Assembly (NCBI RefSeq): GCF_001704415.2
Contig: NC_030819.1
Coordinates: forward strand, 37,938,575 to 38,002,574
Length of the DNA stretch: 64,000 nt
Direction of reading: 5' to 3'
Origin: Capra hircus
Lineage: Eukaryota > Chordata > Mammalia > Artiodactyla > Bovidae
Shown: positions 56,535 through 64,000 of the stretch, piece after piece
Layout of the letters: each line of letters starts with the position of its first letter
Position numbering within the stretch: the stretch's first letter is position 1
Translations under genes and position numbers: made by a program
Notes under the pieces: model-generated
Told to the model about the DNA's origin: nothing
Database searches by the model: none
Seen by the model: the letters and a program-made list of their open reading frames with translations, nothing else

Positions 56535-56654
56535 TTCCTAGCTGTGTGTTGGGATCATCTGGGGACTTTAGACAAGTTCTGATGCCAGTGGGCCACTCCC
56601 AGAGATTCTGGATCGAGTGATCTGTGATGCTGCTGAGGCACCAGATTTTAAAAG
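56535..56654 (+). mobile_element. MER5-like MITE
   Basis: 'gttgggatcatctggggact', 'gttctgatgccagtgggcca' and 'cccagagattctggatcgag' resemble a MER5/MER58-type hAT remnant. Confidence 0.55.
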
Positions 56655-57015
56655 CTTCCTGCCTCAAGTGCTGTCCATGGACCAGCTGTGTTCACATTGC
56701 CTGGGAATCTTTTAGAAATACTGGATAGCTTTCCCTGGTGACCCAGTGGTTAAGACTCAGTGCTCCCAATGAAGGGACCCTGGGTTTGATCCCTGTTCAG
56801 GGAACTAGTTTCTGAAAGCCACAACTAAAGATCCTGCATGCTGCAACAAGGATCTTGTGTACCACAACTAAGGCCCAACACAGCCAAATAAATAAAATCT
56901 TTTTTGAAAAAAGAAATACTGGAAATTGCATCCCATTTCTAGACTGACAGAGAATCAGAATCTGCATTGTCACAAGACTCCACATGCATTGGTGGCATAT
57001 GAAAACTGGAAAATC
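56655..57015 (-). mobile_element. MER5-like MITE split by a CHR SINE
   Basis: 'gctgtccatggaccagctgt', 'attgcctgggaatcttttag', then after the SINE 'gagaatcagaatctgcattg'. These are in the order of an antisense MER5A. Confidence 0.65.
56726..56911 (+). mobile_element. CHR-type SINE with 12-bp TSD
   Basis: Sense copy: 'tagctttccctggtgaccca', 'gggtttgatccctgttcagg', 'aacaaggatcttgtgtacca' and an A-rich end. 'agaaatactgga' at 56714-56725 recurs exactly at 56912-56923. Confidence 0.94.
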
Positions 57016-57071
57016 TAGAAAATTCTTTCTCAAAGTATTCTCAGAGAACCTACATGAGAATCACCTGAGGT

Positions 57072-57355
57072 ACTTATTTCTTTTGTTTAATAAAATGCAA
57101 ACAATTTAGCTCTTGATTTAAAATCTCTGGAGAAGAGGGGAGTTTTGGTGGGCGGAAGGAGAGACGGGGTGGAACATGAACCTGAGGAATCAAAGCTTGA
57201 CAATTATCTGGTGACTTATTTCTTTTGTTTAATAAAATGCAAATAATTTAGCTCTTGATTTAAAATCTCTGGAGAAGAGGGGAGTTTTGGTGGGCGGAAG
57301 GAGAGACGGGGTGGAACATGAACCTGAGGAATCAAAGCTTGACAATTATCTGGTG
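57072..57355 (+). repeat. 142-bp tandem duplication, one mismatch
   Basis: Copies 57072-57213 and 57214-57355 differ at one base ('gcaaacaattt' versus 'gcaaataattt'). The unit includes 'gagaagaggggagttttggt' and 'ggaaggagagacggggtgga'. Such identity implies a very recent event or an assembly artefact. Confidence 0.98.
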
Positions 57356-57360
57356 ACTCT

Positions 57361-57826
57361 TCAGTCAGTTCAGTCGCTCAGTCACGTCCAACTCTTTGTG
57401 ACCCCATGGACTGCAGCACGCCAGACTTCCCTGTCCATCACCAACTCCTGGAGCTTGCTCAAAGTCATGTTCATTGAGTTGGTGATACCATCCCACCATC
57501 TCATCCTCTGTCAACCCCTTTTCCTCCTGCCTTCAATCTTTCCCAGCATCAGGATCTTTTCCAATGAGTCATTCTTCACATCAGGTGGCCAAATTATTGG
57601 AGATTCAGCTTCAGCATCAGCATCAGTCCTTCTAATGAATATTCAGGACTGATTTCCTTTAGGATGGACTGGTTGGATCTCCTTGCAGTCCAAGGGACTC
57701 TCAGGAGTCTTCTCCAACACCACAGTTCAAAAGCATCGATTCTTCGGTGCTCAGCTTTCTTTATGGTACAACTCTCACATCCATACCTGACTACTGGAAA
57801 AACCATAACTTTGACTAGAGAGACAA
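57361..57826 (-). mobile_element. BovB LINE 3' fragment with 7-bp TSD
   Basis: Antisense BovB from 'tcagtcagttcagtcgctca' to 'actttgactagagagacaa'. 'tgactct' at 57354-57360 recurs at 57827-57833. The left TSD copy overlaps the end of the 142-bp duplication. The minus frame 57594-57836 reads WCWRRLLRVPWTARRSNQSI. Confidence 0.93.
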
Positions 57827-57884
57827 TGACTCTCATGAGTGTCTAAACTGAGAGCCATCGGGTGGGGGAAATAGGGAGGGTCTT

Positions 57885-58126
57885 TTAAATTTTTATTTTA
57901 TTTATATTTAAAATTTTATTTATTTTTGGCTGCACTGGGTCTTTGTCCCTGCTCTTGCTCTTTCTCTAGTTGTGGTGTGCCACCTTCTCATTGCAGTGGT
58001 TTCTCTTCTTGTGGCACGTGGGCTTAGTTGTTCCCAGGAATGTGGGATCTTCCTGGACCAAAGATCAAGCCCATGTTCCCTGCATTAACAGGTGGATTCT
58101 TAACCACTGGACCACCAGGGAAGTCA
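57885..58126 (-). mobile_element. CHR-type SINE
   Basis: Antisense copy: 'tttttggctgcactgggtct', 'cttcttgtggcacgtgggct', 'ttcttaaccactggaccacc', ending 'agggaagtc'. Confidence 0.92.
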
Positions 58127-58134
58127 ATGGTACA

Positions 58135-58490
58135 CACTTCCAGCTATAAAATGAATAAAGTCAGAGGATTGTAAAACATGGTAACTACAGTTGATAACAC
58201 TGGATTGTATAATTGAAATTTGCTATGAGAGTAGAACTTACATGATTTCACCAAAGAAAAAAGGATAAAGATGAAGTGTTGTTGTTGTTGTTCAGACAAA
58301 CTCACCAGGCTGTCCTCACCATCTTCTGGAGTTTGAGGTGATGGTTGTGTTAATTAACTTGATGAGGGAAGTTCTTTCATAACATTTATTTATATCAAAT
58401 CATCACCCTGTACACATCACAGTGGACACTGTACACTTATATATATCTTACAACTTTGTGAATTTTATCTCAAGAATGCTGAAAAAAGTA
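58135..58490 (+). mobile_element. Old L1 3' end, split by a BovB stub
   Basis: 'ttgtaaaacatggtaactac', 'gctatgagagtagaacttac' and, further on, 'atcaccctgtacacatcaca' and 'aattttatctcaagaatgct' are an L1M-type 3' end. A BovB-derived piece at about 58278-58338 ('gttgttgttgttcagacaaa', 'ccatcttctggagtttg') interrupts it. Confidence 0.65.
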
Positions 58491-58962
58491 ATATGAAAAC
58501 TGAGAACCAACATTTTAGAGAATATGTCTTGGAGACTTTTTGATAATGCTAAGTGTAAGGTCTGGATCTGAAAGGCAGTGGGAGGGGTTGGAGGCAGAAC
58601 AGAGAATGCCAGCTGTATTAACAAGTACACGTTCTCAGTCTCTCTGCTTCCAAAGTCAACGGAATACTAACTTAAAAGGAGGAGAAGATGCTTACAGTAT
58701 CAATTTCTGGGGGAATTTATGCCCACTCTTTTTAAGAACAAGTCAGATTTCAGGGAATAATCTAAGATGACCACTTTCCTTTCTTTAGACACCAACAGTT
58801 AACTGAGGTTTGGGATCCATTCCAGTGTTTTTGTTCTTCATCAGAATTTTAAGTAGCCATTCTCAGAAATAAAGTTCATGGTTAAGGACCCAAGAATCTC
58901 TTGTAGAAATGATTGACACAAACTTGTCTAAACATTTATTTCTACTTATACTCCGATTAAGT
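58491..58962. other. Unassigned sequence
   Basis: No repeat or gene recognised. Confidence 0.35.
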
Positions 58963-59230
58963 AATGGCACCCCACTCCAGCACTCTTGCCAGGAAAATAC
59001 CATGGACCGAGGAGCCTGGTGGGCCGCAGTCCATGAGGGCGCGAAGAGTCGGATATGACTGAACGACTTCACTTTCACTTTTCACTTTCATGCATTGGAG
59101 AAGGCAATGGCAAACCACTCCAGTGTTCTTGCCTGGAGAATCCCAGGGACAGGGGAGCCTGGTGGGCTGCCGTCTATGGGGTTGCACAGAGTCGGACACG
59201 ACTGAAGCGACTTAGCAGCAGCAGCAGCAG
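58963..59230 (+). mobile_element. Bov-A2 SINE (dimer)
   Basis: Two Bov-A units joined by 'cacttcactttcacttttca', ending in (AGC)n at 59213-59230. First few bases of unit one are lost. Confidence 0.95.
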
Positions 59231-59291
59231 GCTGTATTTCTAAATATAGAGCAAGGAGCACCCTTCTGTGATAGCTACTCTCACACAACCA

Positions 59292-59508
59292 TGCACGCTG
59301 CTAAGTTGCTTCAGCCACATCTGACTCTGTGCGCAACCCTATGGACTACAGCTTGCCAGGCTCCTCTGTCCATGGGATTCTCCAGGCAAGAATACTGAAG
59401 TGGGTTGCCTTGTTCCTCCTCTAGGGGATCTTCCTGACCTAGGGATTGAACCTGTGTCCCTTATGTCTCTTGCATTGACGGGTGGGTTCCTTACAACTAG
59501 TGCCACCT
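59292..59508 (-). mobile_element. Bov-tA SINE with 9-bp TSD
   Basis: Antisense copy 'tgcacgctgctaagttgctt' to 'caactagtgccacct'. 'acacaacca' at 59283-59291 recurs at 59509-59517. Confidence 0.94.
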
Positions 59509-59744
59509 ACACAACCACGGAGAGGGCATAAATCAAACCACAGTCCAGGCAAAGAACAATTCAATCCAGCACAAGTCTTAGATAGCACAGTGTTGGCTTC
59601 TCACCTGGGTGTTAATATTGTCCCCTAATTCTAGAATAGAAAAGAGTTCTACTGTAACCTTTATTTATTCTAGTAATTCAGATGCATATGCCTCAGTTCA
59701 TGGCCATCAATATGGGTCTAGGAAGGAATTTATTTTGTTTTTGC
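59509..59744. other. Short unassigned spacer
   Basis: No repeat recognised. Confidence 0.35.
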
Positions 59745-60170
59745 ATTTGTTTGCTAGGACTGCCCTAACTACATGCTACAAGTGTGGTCACAACAGAACT
59801 TTGTCGTTTCACAGTTCCGGAGACCAGAAATCTAAAAACAAGGTGTTAGGCGGGCCATGTTCTTTCTAAAGGCTCTTGATGGAGACCCTCCTGTCTCTTC
59901 CTACTTCTGGTGGTGGCTAGTGGCTGGCAGTCCTTGGCCTTTCTGGTCTGCAGAGGCATTGTTCCAATCTCTCTGTGTGTCTTCACATTGCCTTCCCTCT
60001 GTGCCTCTCTGTGTCCCTTCTTTTAAGAACATCAGTCATATTGCATTAAGGACCCAATATAGTTCAATATGACCTCATCTTAACTAATTACATCAGCAAT
60101 GATCTTATTTCCAAATAAACTCACATCCTGAGGTGCTGGGAAAGACATGAATTTGGAGAGGTACTATTCA
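59745..60170 (-). mobile_element. MLT1-type LTR (ERVL-MaLR)
   Basis: 'tttgctaggactgccctaac', 'gtttcacagttccggagacc', 'catcagtcatattgcattaa' and 'atgacctcatcttaactaat' follow MLT1 in antisense order. The plus frames of 71 and 86 codons here are incidental. Confidence 0.82.
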
Positions 60171-60194
60171 ACCCAGTTCAGTTTGGTGTTACTT

Positions 60195-60311
60195 TTATTT
60201 TTTGGCGTGCCCCATGGCATGTGGGATCTTAGTTCCCCAACCAGGGATTGAATCTGCACCCCGTATATTGGAAGTGCAGAGTCTTAACCACCAGACCACC
60301 AAGGAAGTCCC
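60195..60311 (-). mobile_element. CHR-type SINE fragment
   Basis: Antisense tRNA-half: 'tttggcgtgccccatggcat', 'cttagttccccaaccaggga', 'gagtcttaaccaccagacca'. Confidence 0.9.
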
Positions 60312-60899
60312 ATTTTTTTGGAGGGGGGGTTGTTTTTAAGTTCCATCATTTATTGTTGTTTTTCTCCTTTATCCTTCCTTGCATTCTCTTCCATTCCTAT
60401 TGATAGCAATATTTAATTATATTTTATATATGTCCTCCTCCCCTTCTACTTTCCTTCTTTAGATCATTATGCATCCTGGAAGATGTATTGTTGTTAAATA
60501 ATACCAATGGAACTTTAAAATGGAAATAATGGAATTTTGCTGTAAACTTTGTTGTTTCATATTTATTTACTCATTATTTTATTTTTGTGACCTTCCATGT
60601 TGTTATATCCATTTAGCTAATTTCTTCTCATTGCTCTATATTCTAAAGCATCATCAAATACCATGTTAAGCATACAGACCTTTATGTTAGACAGCTAGGT
60701 GATAGACAGCTTCTTCCAACTCTTTGCTGCCACAAACCACTGAAGATTGAATCATCAGTCACTTAATTATCCACATCTCCTGTGAACTTAAGCAGAACTT
60801 TCTGGGAAGTATACCAGAAGTAAGATTCCCCTGGTCTATTAACATTGGTAGTAGCATATTTAACTTCCCTGAGTTCTACCAAGAGTGATGGACAAAATG

Positions 60900-61054
60900 G
60901 CAGCACCATCCTACAGTCTATAAAATAGACAGTTAGTAGGAACCTGCTGTATAGCACAGGGATCTTAGTTCAGTGCACTGTGGTGACTTACAAGGGTGAG
61001 ATGGGGAGGTGGGAGGGAGGTCCAAGAAGGAAGGGACGCGTGCACGTGCGCGCG

Positions 61055-61098
<44 letters not shown>

Positions 61099-61180
61099 CT
61101 GATTCACTTGATTGTAGAGCAGAAACTAACATAACATTGTAAAGCAATTACATCTCAATTAAAAAAAAAAAAAAGACAGT
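60900..61180 (+). mobile_element. L1 3' end with internal CG/CA microsatellite
   Basis: 'ggaacctgctgtatagcaca', 'aagggtgagatggggaggtg', the alternating tract, then 'gattgtagagcagaaactaa' and 'attgtaaagcaattacatct' with poly-A at 61162-61175. Confidence 0.8.
61036..61099. repeat. 64-bp alternating purine-pyrimidine tract
   Basis: From 'acgcgtgcacgtgcgcgcgc' through (CG)n into (CA)n and 'catgc', every step alternates purine and pyrimidine. It is GC-rich at the left. This is the type of sequence most able to adopt Z-DNA. Confidence 0.95.
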
Positions 61181-61390
61181 TTTCCCTGGTGGCTCAGATG
61201 GTAAAGTATCTGCCTGCAATGCAGGAGACCTGGGTTTGATCTCTGGGTCAGGAAGATTCCCTGGAGAAGGGAATGGCTACCCACTCCAGTATTCTTGCCT
61301 GGAGAATTCCATAGACAGAGGAACCTGGCAGGCAGGCCACAGTCCATGGGATTGCAAAGAGTCAAACACCACTGAGCAACTAACACTTAA
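61181..61390 (+). mobile_element. Bov-tA SINE
   Basis: 'ttttccctggtggctcagat' to 'actgagcaactaacacttaa'. It starts directly after the L1 poly-A and so probably entered the tail. Confidence 0.95.
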
Positions 61391-61870
61391 AAAAGAGAGA
61401 GAATTTTTATTCTCTTCCTTATTTGTCCATCTGATTGTGAAGATGGGTATCTCACAGTTGTTTTAACATACAATCCTTCAGTTACTAGTGAGGTTAAGCC
61501 ACTCTACATTCCTTTCTCCTAGCTGCTGATTTTTATTTTCTGCCCATTTTTCTATGGGATACTTTGCGTTTCTCTTGCTAATTTTCAGGAGCTTCTTTTA
61601 TGTTCTGCATATCATCCCCTTTTCCATTTCAGATATCTCTGGTTCCCCATTCACTATGCCTATAGGCTCCCTCCTTGAGCATAAATCTTTAGTTTTGATG
61701 TAACCGAATCCACCAGTTTTCCTTTTGGTTTGGTCTTTGAGATCTTGTTTTCAAAACATCCTCCTCATCTCCCCCACCCACTGTCATAAAATATTCTCAT
61801 ACATTTAGTTTTTTCAGGTTTGAGCTTTCCAGTCACATTTATATGGTTGCATATGATTTAAACTATTTAA

Positions 61871-62405
61871 AACTCTTCAGTGGTTTTCATATTGTTCAAA
61901 ATCCTTCTTACAGTGTATGAGGTTCTTCTGAAAATTCCCAGAATTTTTTAGCTCATCTCTTAGTGCCTTCCATCTCTTCGTGTCTTAATTTGCTGAATTG
62001 CTCACAAGTCTGGAAGCTTGCTACACATTCTCTAATCCTCTGGACTTTGCATGTGTTTTTCCCTTGACCTGGCGTACTCTTGCCACAGTTTTACTGAACT
62101 GATTCCCACTAGTCCCTAAGGACTGGACTCCTTCAGACATCCCCTCCTTCAGGAAGTCTTCCTAGACTTCAGGACTGGATTAACCAGCTCCCTGTGTACC
62201 TGTCATCTCTGGTCATATTAGTTCTTATTGCTCATATTATATCACCCTAGCAGATAACTGGATACCTGTCTGTTTCTACCACTAGTTATAAGCGATTTGG
62301 GAGAATAGATGGAGTCTTAGTTACCTGCAGGCTTGCATGGGTTTATATCCGCAATGCCTAGCCTATTGCTTGGCATGTAGAAGGAATTAATAAATAATTA
62401 CAGAA
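61871..62405 (+). mobile_element. L2 LINE 3' end (ancient)
   Basis: 'ctggactttgcatgtgtttt', 'ccttcaggaagtcttcctag', 'tatccgcaatgcctagccta' and 'tagaaggaattaataaataa' follow the conserved L2 3' end order. Confidence 0.85.
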
Positions 62406-62639
62406 GGAAAGAATGAATAATTTTCTGAGTCAGAAAACTTGACTCCTATTTCATCCATGGATAGAACCACATTCTCACTTTAGAGTATATTCAAGAGCAG
62501 ATGTACATTCTCTCTAAGTCATTCTTGCTGGTATAAGAAGTATATTACCTTAAGTCTCTTAAAGAATTCTCCATTTTCCTCCCTCAACACTCCTTGGTGC
62601 CTAGTGTGTTGCCTTTCTACCAAGAACCACACAAAAGGC

Positions 62640-62925
62640 ACATTCTTCTAGTTATAAAATACAAAATCCTAGGGATGTAATCTATAGCATGGTGACTATA
62701 GTTAATTATATTGTTTTGAATATTTGCTAAGAGAGTAGATCTTAAAAGCTCTCACCACAAGAAAAAAAAAATTGTAACTATCTGTGGTGATGGATGTGAA
62801 TAGAACTTACTATAGTGATCATTTGGTAATGTATACAAATATTGAATCATTATTGTGTACATCTGAAACTATTATTAACATAATGTTATATGTCAGCTAT
62901 ATCTCAATTAAAAAAAATAACTATT
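62640..62925 (+). mobile_element. L1MA-type 3' end
   Basis: 'tatagcatggtgactatagt', 'gctaagagagtagatcttaa', 'tgtggtgatggatgtgaata' and 'atatctcaattaaaaaaaat' match the L1MA 3' UTR in sense orientation. Confidence 0.88.
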
Positions 62926-63239
62926 CAGTTTCTGCCATAATGTAGGAAAACTTTTCTTTCTAACAGTGGTAACTTGATCTGGGGGCTCACTGCCTTAAGA
63001 AAAAACTATTGACAATAAGAGTAGTTCTGAGCATTCAGAAAGAAGAGGTGGAAATCCCACTTTCAAAAGGGAGTGAGAAAAGGTGGGGGGCAGAGGTAGA
63101 AGAAATAAGTAGTCAACTGCCAATGCTTCCTCCTTGGGGCCAAAATTTTGCAGAGTTTTTTTAATAGAGTTATAGAGTTTAATCTATAGCTATGTAACAA
63201 ATCGGCCCCAAACTTGGTGACTGAAAACAACTAACTTTT
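62926..63239. other. Unassigned, with an old repeat edge
   Basis: 'aatctatagctatgtaacaa' and 'aaacttggtgactgaaaaca' at 63180-63230 resemble the same old mammalian repeat as at 8405. The rest is not assigned. Confidence 0.35.
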
Positions 63240-63352
63240 TTCTTATTAATATATATTTTAATTAATTGATATTTAATAGAAGGATAATTGCTTTACATTA
63301 CTGTGTTGGTTTCTGCCATGCATCAACATGAATCAGCCATAGGTATATATAT
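63240..63352 (-). mobile_element. Artiodactyl L1 3'-end fragment
   Basis: 'aaggataattgctttacatt', 'gttggtttctgccatgcatc' and 'aacatgaatcagccataggt' are the antisense L1 3' terminus. Confidence 0.88.
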
Positions 63353-63879
63353 GCCAGACTGTATCTGAGTTTGCATCACTGCTGAGCAGGTTAACCTTGA
63401 GTTAAGTCCTGAACGGAAATCATTCTAACCAGACTTCAGGAGATAGTTTTCAATAATAAAAGTGTTTCTTTTTCTTTGTTTTGTTGTTTCATTTTCTAGA
63501 TTTCTTCCATCATTCCTCCTCTAATTCTAATGAAGTCTTCTGGTCATTGATAGCTCCTTTTCCCTCCTCTCAAAAGTACTAAGCACATAATCCACAATTA
63601 ACAGTATACAAACTTATTGGATTAAGGGACAAAAATCTTTAAATTCATTCAATTCTGATACTTGTTAGTTTTATTAAGATTTAATGAGGAAAGAGAAGAC
63701 TAAAGGAGTAGAAAGTTCCACTAATAACTATCAGCTTAATTTATCCATCTTTCATCCTCCTTCAAAGTAGCCCATAATTAAGGGTTGATGATGTCATCAT
63801 CTATAATAATACCTCGATGTGTATCTCCCTTTCAACTTGGCAAAGTGTACTACATCTGTTATCTCACTGTATCCTCACA
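63353..63879. other. Unassigned sequence
   Basis: No repeat or coding frame recognised. Confidence 0.35.
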
Positions 63880-63990
63880 CCTGTGAAGACAGCAAAGCAG
63901 GCATTATCCCCATTTTACAGACAGATTAAGAAAATTAAAATGCAGCAATTTTAAGTGAGCTGCCTAATATCCAAGACAGGTCCTGATGTT
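63880..63990 (-). mobile_element. MIR SINE fragment (ancient)
   Basis: 'caggcattatccccatttta' with 'cagacagattaagaaaatta' matches the antisense MIR core. The remainder is weak. Confidence 0.6.
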
Positions 63991-64000
63991 GTCACTGAAA

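Larger units (their letters stand above)
60330..61870 (-). mobile_element. Old L1 (L1M-type), interrupted
   Basis: Antisense text 60330-60660 ('ccttccatgttgttatatcc') and 61395-61870 ('cttcagttactagtgaggtt', 'ctgcccatttttctatggga') appears to be one decayed L1 3' region. A sense L1 3' end and a Bov-tA lie in between (60900-61390). Joining the two parts is inference. Confidence 0.55.

Noticed and set aside
1545..61390. tRNA-like heads of Bov-tA copies as tRNA genes
   Set aside because: They are tRNA-derived SINE promoters without intact cloverleaf 3' halves.
1..64000. Regularly spaced repeats suggesting a CRISPR array or bacterial island
   Set aside because: The repeats are dispersed retroelements of both orientations with TSDs; no short direct repeats with unique spacers, no cas genes, and no prokaryotic gene density.

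Overview
This window reads as ruminant nuclear DNA, from an intergenic or intronic stretch. The diagnosis rests on its repeats. There are about thirty tRNA-derived Bov-tA SINEs, several Bov-A/Bov-A2 units, nine or more BovB LINE fragments, artiodactyl CHR-type SINEs and L1 copies of several ages, over an older mammalian layer of MIR, L2, MER5 and MLT1-like LTRs. BovB together with Bov-tA and Bov-A2 is specific to ruminants; I cannot name the species. I find no intact protein-coding gene, structural RNA gene, CRISPR array, operon or prokaryotic feature. The long open frames are remnants of L1 ORF2 and BovB reverse transcriptase, antisense shadows of SINEs, or short chance frames. No new multi-gene system is visible; the interest lies in how the retroelements were assembled.

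Layout. At 1-9.3 kb an old minus-strand L1 (659-3731) is interrupted by a 5'-truncated, frameshifted DDX21 retrocopy fused to a Bov-tA SINE, the pair sharing one 12-bp target-site duplication (TSD). A purine/pyrimidine-biased, degenerate repeat-like block follows (about 4.56-5.94 kb), then an old repeat carrying a 56-bp BovB stub and a CHR SINE. At 9.3-15.4 kb there is mostly unassigned sequence with SINEs. At 15.9-18.8 kb two BovB copies lie tail-to-tail as a large inverted repeat, the second inserted into a Bov-tA. At 19.5-22.96 kb a 3.25-kb L1 with a perfect 14-bp TSD sits at the end of one copy of an older tandem duplication. At 23-37.8 kb there are SINEs, LTR-like remnants, a twin-primed (5'-inverted) L1, a 29-bp minisatellite and AT microsatellites.

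At 38.1-40.0 kb a young L1 fragment plus 1.15 kb of other sequence lies between perfect 16-bp TSDs, with a poly-A at the end of each part: the signature of L1 3' transduction. At 40-49.4 kb there are an LTR-like block, a CTCF-like motif, another BovB-in-SINE nest, an MLT1 LTR, a Bov-A2 with a perfect TSD and an unassigned 117-codon frame. At 49.9-55.9 kb unique-looking, repeat-poor sequence dominates. At 56-64 kb there are MER5 copies split by a CHR SINE, a nearly identical 142-bp tandem duplication next to a BovB insertion, MLT1, nested L1s with a 64-bp alternating purine-pyrimidine tract, and an L2 3' end.

The genes work together only in the sense of retroelement biology. L1 reverse transcriptase explains the elements with poly-A tails. 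BovB is the accepted partner of Bov-tA and Bov-A2 and explains the tailless SINEs and short BovB stubs. All coordinates of old repeats are read by eye against remembered consensus features and may be off by tens of bases; family names are given only where the text is distinctive.
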